64,000 nucleotides of DNA from Caldilineaceae bacterium. GTDB lineage: Bacteria > Chloroflexota > Anaerolineae > Caldilineales > Caldilineaceae. Of the stretch, positions 9,029 through 17,699 are shown piece after piece. The stretch is from positions 5,283,022-5,347,021 of the forward strand of contig OY282376.1 in the NCBI GenBank assembly GCA_958295845.1. The letters run 5' to 3'. Position numbers and translations under genes: made by a program. Numbering within the stretch: the stretch's first letter is position 1; every line of letters starts with the position of its first letter. The notes under the pieces are model-generated. The model was not told the DNA's origin, did not search any database, and was given only the letters and a program-made list of their open reading frames with translations.

Positions 9029-10193
9029 AAAGATTCGCGCCGACATCCCCGCGCTGTCGCAGTATGTCTGGTTTCAGAACGGCGGGGTGAGCGTAACCCC
9101 GCGCGCCATCGCCGCCGAACATGCCCGGTTGATGGAAGAGCTGGTAGTACGGGGGCCGATGCACATCGTCTACCCGGACGAGGAGTACCCGCGGCGCACG
9201 CGTTCCAAGGCCGCGCTGGCGCGCTTCTTCGGCGTTGCGCCGGACAGGCTGGCCCTCATGCGAGGTGTGAGTGAAGCCTATCAGACCGTGCTGCGGGGCC
9301 TTGACTGGCGGCGCGGGGACCAGTTGCTGATCACGGACGAGGAGGAGGCCGCACTCCACCTGCCCTCGCTGCATTTGCGGGACCGACACGGCGTCGAAGT
9401 GGTTAAAGTGCCGCTGCTGTCCGACCCGGAAGAGCAGTTGGACGCCTTCGCCGCGCGCATCAGCGAACGCACGCGGCTGGTCGCCGTCAGCCACGTCACC
9501 ACCGAGACCGGTTTCCGGCTGCCTGTCGAGCAGTTGTGCGGGCTGGCTAGGGAACGCGGCGTCCTCACCTTCGTCGACCTGGCCCACTCGGCCGGCCTCT
9601 TCCCTATCGACCTGGCGGCAATGGGCTGCGACTTTGCCGGCATCCTCTCTTACAAGTGGATGTACGCTCCCTATGCCGCGGGCGCGCTCTACGTGCATCC
9701 TGATCGGCTTGAAGCCCTGCAGGTCACCTATGCCGGCGGGCGCGCCGAAGCCTGGCTCCGCTACGATACTGATGACTATGCGTTGAAGGAGGGGGCGGAG
9801 CGGTTCGAGTACGGTCCGTGGTCGTGGCCGCTGGTACATACCTGGGCCCTTGCCGCCGACTACGTGACGGAGATCGGACTGAAGAGCATCTGGGCGCGCA
9901 CCGCGCAGCTCACCGACCGCCTCAAACAGGCCCTGGCCGCAATCCCCGGCGTCACGCTCCACACGCCGCTTGAAGCCGAGCGTTCGGCAGCCCTGGCCGC
10001 CTTTGCCGTAGCCAACTGGGACGGCGAGGCGTTGACTCGCGCCCTGCGCGAGCGCGGGCCGAAGCCGATCATCGTCCGTCCGCTGACCATCGCCCACAAC
10101 GGCGTGCGCGCCAGCGTCCCATTCTTTTTGCTGGAGGAGGAGATCGACCTATTGGCGGATGCTGTGGGGAGCCTGGCCGCGAGTCGGCGTTAG
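9009..10193 (+). CDS. Class V aminotransferase (cysteine desulfurase/epimerase-like)
   Basis: The 394-residue protein is a fold-type I PLP enzyme of class V. The cofactor-binding aspartate and histidine are in TFVDLAHSAGLFPIDL, and the Schiff-base lysine in GILSYKWMYAPYAAG. The ATG at 9009 begins the first conserved sequence (MRRATIEKIRADIPALSQY); a longer in-frame start at 8853 lies deep inside the nitrilase gene and is rejected. The family includes isopenicillin-N epimerase-like and SufS-like enzymes. The lack of a recognisable active-site cysteine motif argues against desulfurase function. Confidence 0.87.
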   Translation: MRRATIEKIRADIPALSQYVWFQNGGVSVTPRAIAAEHARLMEELVVRGPMHIVYPDEEYPRRTRSKAALARFFGVAPDRLALMRGVSEAYQTVLRGLDWRRGDQLLITDEEEAALHLPSLHLRDRHGVEVVKVPLLSDPEEQLDAFAARISERTRLVAVSHVTTETGFRLPVEQLCGLARERGVLTFVDLAHSAGLFPIDLAAMGCDFAGILSYKWMYAPYAAGALYVHPDRLEALQVTYAGGRAEAWLRYDTDDYALKEGAERFEYGPWSWPLVHTWALAADYVTEIGLKSIWARTAQLTDRLKQALAAIPGVTLHTPLEAERSAALAAFAVANWDGEALTRALRERGPKPIIVRPLTIAHNGVRASVPFFLLEEEIDLLADAVGSLAASRR

Positions 10194-10484
10194 CGGGGCC
10201 GCGTTGCGTTCTTCCCTGAATTATGGACTGATTTGGGTTCTGTGTGGGTCATTGACCCTGTTTGGGGAACATTTCTTGTGTTCAACCGTTCTTTAATGGG
10301 CACTTAATTGCGCCTTTCCAAGGCCAGGCGTGTATAGTATACTTCTGACAGTTATTGAACACGGGTACACGCTGGCCCCAAGAATGGGCGCCGCCAGAAC
10401 CCTGGCACGGGACAGATTACACAATGCCCGGGCCGCAAAACCCCCGAATCCGAAAGATGTAGTTGAATTGAGACGGCAATGACA
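10194..10484. other. Intergenic spacer with no recognised gene
   Basis: The spacer holds an AT-rich palindromic stretch gtatagtatac at about 10330-10341 that may be part of a promoter for the small gene downstream. No reading frame of note is present. Confidence 0.4.
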
Positions 10485-10769
10485 ATGGCAACCGAGAGTG
10501 AACGGATCGCCCGCATCGAGGGTGCCTATGAGCATCTGGCGACAAAAGCGGATGTAGAAACCGTTAAGACCGCTGTGCATGACGTCAAAGCGGAGGTGCA
10601 GACGGTCAAGTCCGAATTGCAGACAGATATACTATCCGTCAGATCCGAAATGCACGGCGAGATCACTGAAATCAAAAACGATCTCCGGTGGATGAAATGG
10701 GCCCTCGGCGTTGTAGTGCTTGGCGTCCTGCTGCCGTTACTGCAGTCGTTGCTTGAACGTTTGCCCTGA
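10485..10769 (+). CDS. Small coiled-coil protein with C-terminal membrane anchor
   Basis: The product has 94 residues from the ATG at 10485; an ATG two codons upstream (10479) is also possible. Residues about 5-65 form a heptad-like coiled coil with repeated V-K-A/S-E-V/L-Q-T-V/D elements (HDVKAEVQTVKSELQTDI). A hydrophobic segment (MKWALGVVVLGVLLPLL) lies near the C-terminus. This layout is common in tail-anchored DUF1640-like proteins of unknown function. It is followed by a strong terminator and seems to be a single-gene unit. Confidence 0.65.
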   Translation: MATESERIARIEGAYEHLATKADVETVKTAVHDVKAEVQTVKSELQTDILSVRSEMHGEITEIKNDLRWMKWALGVVVLGVLLPLLQSLLERLP

Positions 10770-10840
10770 CGCACAGTTATTGTTGGTGTGCGCGCCCCCT
10801 CGCATCGCTAGCTAGAACAGATTCATTCGAACATGAATAT

Positions 10841-10880
10841 GCAGGTCGGATCAGAACTTGATCCGACCTGCTCTTTTTTC
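10841..10880 (+). terminator. Rho-independent terminator
   Basis: A perfect 13-bp stem (arms 10841-10853 and 10859-10871) with a 5-base loop is followed by tcttttttc. It ends the transcript of the small coiled-coil gene and separates it from the M20 gene. Confidence 0.92.
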
Positions 10881-11020
10881 TATGGGTAAACTGCCTGAAT
10901 TAGCTCCAAACAGGGAGGAGATAGCGCGCAGCCTGGAGAAAGCAATGGCTCCGTCAACGCGCTCGGGAAGAAATGTTTACCCTGTCACGTAGCGCGAGAA
11001 GAAGCGCTGCCATTCCGCGT

Positions 11021-11048
11021 TTGAATCCCCGAATGGCCATGCTATGAT
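11021..11048 (+). promoter_or_regulatory. Candidate sigma-70 promoter for the M20 gene
   Basis: A ttgaat hexamer at 11021-11026 and a tatgat hexamer at 11043-11048 are separated by 16 bases and lie about 50 bases upstream of the ATG at 11097. This is a consensus match only. Confidence 0.4.
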
Positions 11049-11096
11049 AGCCCCAACTTAAACGCGCATCGCAGCCAGAGAGAGCAGAGGATACAG

Positions 11097-12299
11097 ATGA
11101 CACAGAACCAGGCGCAGTGGACAGCCCTCAGAGACGCGGTTGACGGCGAGTGGATCGCGCAGCTGGCGCAGGCGATGGTGGAGATCCCGAGCGTGACGAT
11201 GCAGGAGGCGGAGGTCTGCCAGTTCTACGCGGCCCAGCTGCGTGAACTCGGCTTTGACGTCGATGAGCGCCGGGTGACGGACGGCCGCTACAACATCTAT
11301 GCGCGGCTGCCGGGGACAGGCGACGGGCCCAGCCTGATGCTGAACGGGCACCTGGACACGATCCCCATCGGCGACTGCGTTCCCTGCCGCCGCGAGGGGG
11401 ACCGGCTTTACGGGCGCGGGGCGACCGACATGAAGGGGGCGATGGCGGCCAAGCTCGGTGCGCTGCGGGCGCTCAAGTCAGTTGGCGTTACGCTGGCCGG
11501 CGACCTCTGGCTCTCCGCCATCGTCGGCCACGAAGAGCCGGAGGCCGAAAAGGACGGCCCCCTGGCCCTGATCGAGGACTGGAAAAACGGCCGGATCGGC
11601 GGCGACAGGATTCTGATCGGTGAGGGCTGGAACGAGCTGTGGGTGATGAGTATGGGCACCATGGTCTTCGAGATCGAACTCACATCCCCGCGCGGCGGGA
11701 CCCACACCACCTACGTGCCATTCGGCGAGAACCCGATTCGCTTTCTTGGCGATCTGATCCAGCGCATCGCCGCCTACCAGGAGGAGCTGGACAGGGGCGG
11801 GCTGCATCCCCTGGCGGGGGCGGAGCGCATCGATGTGGGGACGGTGGAGGCAGGCGACTACTTCAACCGCACGCCCGTGCTTTGCCGGCTGACCGGCACG
11901 CTGCGCTGGGGGCCGCGCGCCAACGCGGAGGAGGCTCTGGCCGAGTTGCGCGAACTGGCGGCGCCTATCGCCGAGGCCGGCCAACTGGAGCTGAACGTCA
12001 ACATGATCCACGAACGGGAGCCGTTCGAAACGCCCGGCGACGATCCTGCGGTGCAGGCAGTCGCGCAGGCGCACCGCTTCGTGCACGGCGGGCAGGCGGA
12101 AATCACCGGTAAACGCATCGTCGGCGACGCCAATCTGTACGTTAACCTTGGCGGTGTGCCTTCCTTCTACTACGGCCCCTCCAATGAGACGGCCCATTCG
12201 GACGGGGAGTGGGTATCGCTCTCACGCCTGACGCAGGCCGCGCAGGTCTACGCCCTCACCGCGGCCGAGTATTGCGGCCTGAACGGCAATGGTCGGTGA
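11097..12299 (+). CDS. M20-family metallopeptidase/deacetylase (ArgE/DapE-like)
   Basis: This 400-residue cytoplasmic enzyme has the two-zinc M20 signature: NGHLDTIPIGDC, GRGATDMKGAMAA and a glutamate pair in IVGHEEPEAEKDG, plus the C-terminal metal histidine region NETAHSDGEWVS. A dimerisation domain lies between (about residues 190-300). Members deacylate N-acyl amino acids or succinyl-diaminopimelate. The downstream creatininase is convergent, so the gene is probably its own unit, read from the candidate promoter about 50 bases before it. Confidence 0.92.
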   Translation: MTQNQAQWTALRDAVDGEWIAQLAQAMVEIPSVTMQEAEVCQFYAAQLRELGFDVDERRVTDGRYNIYARLPGTGDGPSLMLNGHLDTIPIGDCVPCRREGDRLYGRGATDMKGAMAAKLGALRALKSVGVTLAGDLWLSAIVGHEEPEAEKDGPLALIEDWKNGRIGGDRILIGEGWNELWVMSMGTMVFEIELTSPRGGTHTTYVPFGENPIRFLGDLIQRIAAYQEELDRGGLHPLAGAERIDVGTVEAGDYFNRTPVLCRLTGTLRWGPRANAEEALAELRELAAPIAEAGQLELNVNMIHEREPFETPGDDPAVQAVAQAHRFVHGGQAEITGKRIVGDANLYVNLGGVPSFYYGPSNETAHSDGEWVSLSRLTQAAQVYALTAAEYCGLNGNGR

Positions 12300-12355
12300 C
12301 CCGTCGTAGACGAAGCTGGAACGGTTTCTGATTTCTAACCGGCAACCCCTGGCTG

Positions 12356-13072
12356 CTATTCAGGATTGACGGCGACGCGGTGCTGGCCGTCGATCATCTC
12401 TTCCACGTAGCGGCGGGTGGCGTTTACGGCTGCGTCGACCAGCTTTTGCCCCTGTTCGGCGCTGGCGTCCAGGGGGCTTCTATCCTCCTGGTCGTGCATC
12501 ACCTCCATGCGCACGTTATGCGGGCAGACGGCCAGCGCCATCGCGGTCTCGTACTCCTGTGCGTGGCCCGGAACTCCTCCCTTGCACAGCTTCTCGGCTT
12601 CCGGTCGGCTCAGATTCCAGTAGGAGTGGAACTGAACACTGGCCTCCGGCGCTTCGGCCGCGAAATAAAGATGCCACTGGCCGATGATGCCCCCCATGGG
12701 CGCCTCGTTGCCGCCGTGCCCGTTCAGGACCAGAACATTTTTGACACCGTGGCGTATCAGGCTCTCCACCGCGTCGAACACCACGCTCAGCCACGGACCC
12801 GGCTTGGCTGAGACGGTGCCCCGGTGCCTCATGTGATGCTCCGAGATGCCGGCGCGTATCGGCAGCGTGACGATGACCTGGGGATAGAGCTGGCGGGCTA
12901 CCTGTTCCGCGACATGGGTGGCCATGCGGATGTCGTGCTCCATGGCCAGATGTTCGAGGTGCTGCTCGATGCTGCCGGTGGGAATGATTGCGGTCTGAAA
13001 CTTGCCCTCTGCCAGCGCTTCGCGAAACTCGCGCCGGGTGAGGTCGCCCATAAAGACATGTTGATTTTGCAT
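12356..13072 (-). CDS. Creatininase family protein
   Basis: The 238-residue protein carries the creatininase-fold metal motifs GSIEQHLEHLAMEHDIRMA near the N-terminus and VLNGHGGNEAPMGG in the middle, followed by the GHAQEYETAMAL glutamate segment. The family hydrolyses cyclic amides or formamides such as creatinine or formamidopyrimidine. A GGAGAAAG ribosome-binding site precedes the ATG at 13072. A second family member lies at 27268-28110; the two are diverged, so they likely differ in substrate. Confidence 0.92.
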   Translation of the reverse strand: MQNQHVFMGDLTRREFREALAEGKFQTAIIPTGSIEQHLEHLAMEHDIRMATHVAEQVARQLYPQVIVTLPIRAGISEHHMRHRGTVSAKPGPWLSVVFDAVESLIRHGVKNVLVLNGHGGNEAPMGGIIGQWHLYFAAEAPEASVQFHSYWNLSRPEAEKLCKGGVPGHAQEYETAMALAVCPHNVRMEVMHDQEDRSPLDASAEQGQKLVDAAVNATRRYVEEMIDGQHRVAVNPE

Positions 13073-13180
13073 TGTTCTCTTTCTCCAGGCTTCAGTTTCT
13101 CATGTGGATTTCGTTTGACGTCAATTTTCTTTCCGAACTGTGACTATACCCGCAACACAGACGTTACTGAAAACCGCCAT

Positions 13181-13825
13181 CTACCCCAGCCTCTCCTCGA
13201 CCCGGCGCAGCGCGGCCTGCATCTTCTCCTGGCGCATCGCCGTCGTGAGGTCACCCCGCGTGCGCTCCAGGACACCCCGCAGGACGTCGGTCTGGCGCCG
13301 CAGCCCGCCGGTGACCGCGTCGGGGAAATCGACCGTCAGGAGCAGCGAGTAGATCTCGTCCATCATCTCCAGGTAGGGGTCGGCCTCTTCGACTCGATCC
13401 CGCCGCATCAGATCGAGGGCGAAGCGGCGCATTTCGGTGGCGGCTTCGGTGAGCCCCTTCAGGTAGGCGGCCCCGGTAACCCCCAGTTCGGCCGGCGTTG
13501 CCAGCGGGCCGCCGGTGATAAAGGCGTAGAGCAGATGGGCCTCGACCAGCTCCTTCAACGCGTCCTGCGTGTAACCGGTGTGGTACAGTTCCGGGTGGCC
13601 GGCGAGAGGCTCCACCATCGCCTGTGCGTCGCGGCGCGCGGCGGCCAGCATCTCTTCGGCGGCGGCCATCTCGTGGCGGTGCATGGCGCGGATGCTGTGC
13701 GCGCAGTCGCGGATCAGGCGGCGGCTGCGGCTCAGGGTATTATCCCGCAGCTGGCTGATCTCCTCCATCTGTTGCGTGATTTCTTCAACAATCCCGTCAA
13801 GGGTTTCTCCGGATCGACTGGGCAT
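13181..13825 (-). CDS. Translin family protein
   Basis: The protein has 214 residues and is largely helical. It shows the translin pattern: RDNTLSRSRRLIRDCAHSIR, AMHRHEMAAAEEML, KELVEAHLLYAFITG, AYLKGLTEAATEMRR and, near the end, GGLRRQTDVLRGVLERTRGD. Translins bind RNA or single-stranded DNA and form octameric rings; prokaryotic members are little studied. The ATG at 13825 follows GAGGA at good spacing and is preferred to the GTG at 13840. It lies just after a serine hydrolase gene on the same strand, with no obvious functional link. Confidence 0.8.
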   Translation of the reverse strand: MPSRSGETLDGIVEEITQQMEEISQLRDNTLSRSRRLIRDCAHSIRAMHRHEMAAAEEMLAAARRDAQAMVEPLAGHPELYHTGYTQDALKELVEAHLLYAFITGGPLATPAELGVTGAAYLKGLTEAATEMRRFALDLMRRDRVEEADPYLEMMDEIYSLLLTVDFPDAVTGGLRRQTDVLRGVLERTRGDLTTAMRQEKMQAALRRVEERLG

Positions 13826-13871
13826 TAGAACAGTCCTCACATCTGTGGCGAGTATGGCTGCTGACCACGGG

Positions 13872-15527
13872 TCACTGGCTGCCGGTCTCGCTCTGGCCGC
13901 TGAGCGCGGCGCGGCTGCTGTAGGAATTCACGGGCACGTAGTTGGGGGGCGGGGATAGGGTCAGCGGGGGAGGCGCTTCGATCCCCTCGGTCATCGACTT
14001 ATAGGCAAAGAAGTTCCACGCGATGCGGCTGATCTCCTTCATGGTGCGGTTGCTGGTGGGCCAGTCCATCCAGCCGGCACGCCACAGGTAGACGGCGATG
14101 ACATAGGGCCCGCTGGGCCCCCAGATCAGGGCCAGATCGCTGTGCGCCTCGTTGACAAAGCCGTGTTTGTGGATGATCCAGCTCTGCTCCGGGCGCGGCA
14201 GTCCGCCCCACACCATCTCGGTAAATTCATCATGGCTGACGTAAAAGAGTATCGCAGCGCACTCATCGGGCGTGATCTCGCCGCCGAAGGTCTCGATCAG
14301 AAGCCCCTCCCCTGCCTGGCAGCGGTAGATCTCTGCCAGCAGGCGGCCCAGCTCGGCGGGCGTGGACTGCAGGTGGGTATCCGGGTTCGTGTTCCAGTCG
14401 GTGCGGCTATTGGCCTCGGTCGGGATCTTGCTGATGATCGATTTATCGTCGTAGCCGGTCTGAATGTATGAGTTTGTAAAGCCCAGGGTGCGCATCATCT
14501 CCGTCACCCGCCGCCCACCGGTATAGATTTCGCCGTCCCCAAGCCATTGGAGGAGCCGGTTGGCGGCGGCATTGTTGCTCTCTCCCAGCGCAAAGTCGAT
14601 CCACTGGCCGACGGCCTCGTTCTCAAAGTCAGCCATCTGCCGGTAGGCTTCGCTGGCGATCGCGATCTTCATCGTCGACATGCCGGAGAAGGCGACATCG
14701 ACGTCGACGGTGGCCTCTTCGCCGGTTGTCAGATCCTGCACATAGATGGCGGCGAATCCGGGGAAATCGGACGTATAGGCGTCCAGTTCCCGGCCCAGCT
14801 CCGCCATCGTCAGCGGCGGCGGCGGTGTCTCCTGCAGCACGAGGTGGGCCGTGCGCGCATCCGTGCTGCTGAGCGCGTCGAGGATCGGTTGCGCGCTCTC
14901 GTCGATCAGCAACGCCTGCCCCACCGTGCCGGATGTCCACTGCCAGCTGCGCTGCGCCGAGCCCACGAAAGTGGCCGGCAGCGTCGCGTAAGGAGGAAGG
15001 CTGTCTGCCTCTGCGTTCTCCTCCTCACCCGTTCCTCGCATTCCTCCTTCGGTGCGCCAGTTCCACTGCGGGGGGAGCACGCGGCCTGGCTGGGGTGGAT
15101 GATTCAGCTCTTCGCCCACCTGCCACAGCCAGGTCGCCAACTTCTGGGCATCGTAGCTGTAGCGCGCCGGAATGTCCCTACGCTGCTGGGGGATTCCGGC
15201 CAGCTTGCGCAGGGCGATATCGACGAAATCCGCCCCGTCCAGGTACTGCTGCGCCTCCGCCAGCATCGCCGCGGTGTCGACCGCGAAGTCCACCTCCTGC
15301 GGGCGCAGCACCAGGCGCGTATCATCATAGTAGACCGCGATGGGCTGGCTCATGGCAGCTTCCATGACTGTCTCGATTTCGGCCAGGTCCTTCAGATGGC
15401 TGAGGTCCAGACTGGCCAGGTGCACGCCTGGCGCGATCGGCGCGGCCGCGGCCTTATAGCGCGTATAGAGGGGAAAGATGGAGAGCAGTGCGATGAGAGG
15501 AAGGGCGAAGCGCAGGAATCCGGCCAT
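13872..15527 (-). CDS. Membrane-anchored class A beta-lactamase-like serine hydrolase
   Basis: The 551-residue protein has an N-terminal hydrophobic anchor (about residues 4-22), a region like the peptidoglycan-binding VanW/YoaR-type N-domain (HLASLDLSHL to about residue 140), a low-complexity linker and a serine-hydrolase domain from about 240. The catalytic motifs are visible: SxxK as S284-T-M-K287, SxN as S317-N-N319, and the KTG-equivalent as K454-H-G456. It is probably extracytoplasmic and acts on, or is derived from enzymes that act on, peptidoglycan or beta-lactams. KHG in place of KTG is an unusual but tolerated variant. The ATG at 15527 lacks a strong ribosome-binding site. Confidence 0.8.
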   Translation of the reverse strand: MAGFLRFALPLIALLSIFPLYTRYKAAAAPIAPGVHLASLDLSHLKDLAEIETVMEAAMSQPIAVYYDDTRLVLRPQEVDFAVDTAAMLAEAQQYLDGADFVDIALRKLAGIPQQRRDIPARYSYDAQKLATWLWQVGEELNHPPQPGRVLPPQWNWRTEGGMRGTGEEENAEADSLPPYATLPATFVGSAQRSWQWTSGTVGQALLIDESAQPILDALSSTDARTAHLVLQETPPPPLTMAELGRELDAYTSDFPGFAAIYVQDLTTGEEATVDVDVAFSGMSTMKIAIASEAYRQMADFENEAVGQWIDFALGESNNAAANRLLQWLGDGEIYTGGRRVTEMMRTLGFTNSYIQTGYDDKSIISKIPTEANSRTDWNTNPDTHLQSTPAELGRLLAEIYRCQAGEGLLIETFGGEITPDECAAILFYVSHDEFTEMVWGGLPRPEQSWIIHKHGFVNEAHSDLALIWGPSGPYVIAVYLWRAGWMDWPTSNRTMKEISRIAWNFFAYKSMTEGIEAPPPLTLSPPPNYVPVNSYSSRAALSGQSETGSQ

Positions 15528-15626
15528 TTCAGATGCTCAAATCACGCGATCGCGCCAACGGCATATGCGGAGCCGGGCTGACGCCGAGTATGGAGGGCCG
15601 GTGTGAGAGCGAGAGATATCTGTCCA

Positions 15627-16079
15627 TCATTCAGCTTGTTCAAGTTTCTCAATCCTTCCTTCAATGACGGTTATAAGGTCGCTGTCGCCAGCCTCCCGCG
15701 CCATTTCCAAAGCGGTTTCCAAGTCGGCGATGGCTTCCTGGTGTTGACCAAGTCCGGCCTTGGCGTCGCTTCGATCGACATAGATATTTGCGTTGTCGGG
15801 CTGCAGACGCAGGACCTGATTATAGTCAGCGATTGCTTCCTCATGTTGACCAATGAAGAGCTTGGCGATACCACGCTCTCGGTAGGCGTTGACGTTTTCG
15901 GGATCCAGCCGAAGAGACTGATCATAGTCGGCGATCGCTTCCCGGAAGCGACGACGTTCGAAATTGTCCACACCCCGCCAGTAGTAGTCACTGGAATTTT
16001 GCGGGCCGAAGCAGGCGGCGACTGCGGCAAGAGCTATGGCGATCGCGACTATCCAGACCCATATCCTGGGAGGGCGCAT
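15627..16079 (-). CDS. Short TPR lipoprotein (3 repeats), first of a tandem family
   Basis: The 150-residue protein starts at the ATG at 16079; a GTG at 16091 is also possible. It has a hydrophobic N-terminus ending in a lipobox-like AAVAAC, then three 34-residue tetratricopeptide repeats of the form REAIADYDQSLRLDPE, and the shared C-terminal cap (AIADLETALEMAREAGDSDL). The cap and signal match those of the three upstream paralogues, so this looks like a shortened copy. TPR arrays act as protein-binding scaffolds; the partner is unknown. It is last in a row of four genes read on the minus strand. Confidence 0.8.
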   Translation of the reverse strand: MRPPRIWVWIVAIAIALAAVAACFGPQNSSDYYWRGVDNFERRRFREAIADYDQSLRLDPENVNAYRERGIAKLFIGQHEEAIADYNQVLRLQPDNANIYVDRSDAKAGLGQHQEAIADLETALEMAREAGDSDLITVIEGRIEKLEQAE

Positions 16080-16091
16080 CGTAGACCTCAC

Positions 16092-16253
16092 TCTCCACCC
16101 CGATGGACAAAAAGCGTCTGCTCGGCAATGGTCGGTCTGCCGACATCGGCGCCCGCATGATTCAGGGCTATTCCCACTCGCCAGCGAGAATGGCCTTTGG
16201 CTCGACGATCAGGCCAAGACTGCGTTCGGTTTGAGAGCGCAGATGCTTGTCCA
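16092..16253 (-). repeat. Duplicated spacer upstream of TPR gene, copy 1
   Basis: This spacer shares a stretch (16160-16260) with those at 17610-17699 and 18860-18947, for example ttcggtttgagagcgcagat. It lies between the stop of one TPR gene and the start of the next, so the unit of duplication was gene plus flanking DNA. Confidence 0.7.
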
Positions 16254-17531
16254 TCATTCATCCTGCTGAAGTTCTTCAATCTTACCTTCAATGAAGACCA
16301 TCAGGTCGTTGTCGCCAGCGTCCCGCGCCAGTTCCAGCGCGGTTTCCAAGTCGGCGATGGCGTCCTGGTGTTGACCAAGTTCGGTCTTGGCAAGGCTTCG
16401 AAAGATGTAGGAGTTTGTGTAGTCGGGCTGCAGACGGATGGCCTGATCATAATCAGAAATCGCCTCCTCGTACTGACCAAGTTCGGCCTTGGCGTCACCC
16501 CGATTGATGTAGAAGTGTGCGTTGTCGGCCTGCAGTCGGATGGCCTGATCATAATCAGCGATCGCCTCTTCGTATTGACCAAGACCCGTCCTGGCACTGC
16601 CCCGATTGTTGTAGGAGTAGGCGTCGTCTGGCTGCAGTCGAATGACCCGATCAAAATCGGCGATCGCCTCCCGGTGTTGATCAAGCTCAAGCTTGGCATG
16701 GCCTCGGCTATTGTAGCTGGAAGCGTCATCGGGCTGAAGTTGGATGGCCCGGTCAAAATCGGCGATCGCCTCCCGGTGTTGATCAAGCTCGAGCTTGACG
16801 TGGCCCCGACTGCGATAAATGTAGGCGTCGTCGGGTTGCAATTGGAGGGCCCGATCAAAGTCAGCGAGCGCTTCCCGGTTTTGGTCAAGCCTGAGGTTAG
16901 CATAGCCTCGACTGATGTAAACGTAGGCGTCGTCGGGTTGCAGTTGGATGGCCCGATCAAAGTCGGCAAGCGCTTCCCGGTTTTGATCAAGTTCAAGCTT
17001 GGCATGGCCCCGACTAATGAAAGTGTAAGCGTCGCCGGGCCGCAGATTAAGGGCCTGATCGAAGTCAGCGATCGCCTCCTTGTGTTGACCAAGACCGGTC
17101 TTAGCAGCACCCCGATTATCGTAAGCGCTGGCGTTGTCGGGCCGCAGTCGGATTGCTTGATCGAAATCGGCGATCGCCTCCTGGTATTGACCAAGCAAGT
17201 TCTTGGCAAAACCCCGACTGACGTAGGCCCCAGCATCGTCGGGCTGCAGGCGGATGGCCTGATCCAGGTCGGCGATCGCCTCCTCGTATTGACCAAGTCT
17301 GCTCTTGGCATCAGCCCGATTGGTGTAGGCGTCTGTGTATTTGGGCCGAATACTGATGACTTCATCAAAGTCGGCAATGGCGCCCTTGTATTTGCCGTCT
17401 TTCAACCTGGCGACGCCCCGGTCGAAGTAGTCGTTTGAAGTTTGCGGGCCGAAGCAGGCGGAGACCGCGACCAGTGCTACGGCAACCGCGACTGCCCAAA
17501 CCCAAATCCTGGCAGTACGCATCGTAGACAT
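16254..17531 (-). CDS. TPR lipoprotein (11 repeats)
   Basis: From the ATG at 17531 the protein has 425 residues. A signal segment ends in a lipobox-like AVSAC. Eleven consecutive 34-residue TPR units follow, with the pattern A-x-x-Y-x-x-R-G-x-A-K-x-x-L-x-Q-x-x-E-A-I-A-D-x-D, ending in the family cap AIADLETALELARDAGDNDL. A longer in-frame start at 17660 would add residues encoded by the duplicated spacer, so it is rejected. The whole gene is open on the opposite strand because of its regular repeats; that antisense frame is not called. Confidence 0.85.
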   Translation of the reverse strand: MSTMRTARIWVWAVAVAVALVAVSACFGPQTSNDYFDRGVARLKDGKYKGAIADFDEVISIRPKYTDAYTNRADAKSRLGQYEEAIADLDQAIRLQPDDAGAYVSRGFAKNLLGQYQEAIADFDQAIRLRPDNASAYDNRGAAKTGLGQHKEAIADFDQALNLRPGDAYTFISRGHAKLELDQNREALADFDRAIQLQPDDAYVYISRGYANLRLDQNREALADFDRALQLQPDDAYIYRSRGHVKLELDQHREAIADFDRAIQLQPDDASSYNSRGHAKLELDQHREAIADFDRVIRLQPDDAYSYNNRGSARTGLGQYEEAIADYDQAIRLQADNAHFYINRGDAKAELGQYEEAISDYDQAIRLQPDYTNSYIFRSLAKTELGQHQDAIADLETALELARDAGDNDLMVFIEGKIEELQQDE

Positions 17532-17699
17532 CACTGTCCACCCCGAGGGACGAAAAGCGTTTGCTCGATAACGATCGGCCTGTCGGCAGCGGTCGTCGGA
17601 CGAATCAAGACGATTCCCATCCGGTAGCGAGAATGGCCACTGGCTCAACGATCCGGCCAATCCTGCGTTCGGTTTGAGAGCACAGATGCTCGTCTACCT
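17532..17699 (-). repeat. Duplicated spacer between TPR genes, copy 2
   Basis: It is nearly identical over about 80 bases (17612-17690) to the spacer at 18862-18945, including agcgagaatggccactggct. In the sense direction the conserved block lies about 100-170 bases before the next start, so it may include a shared promoter or regulator site. Confidence 0.75.

Noticed and set aside
16197..17438. 413-codon plus-strand frame over the TPR genes
   Set aside because: The regular 102-base TPR units keep the opposite frame open. Its product is a mirror repeat (VVGLQxDGLIxVGDR) without a known fold.
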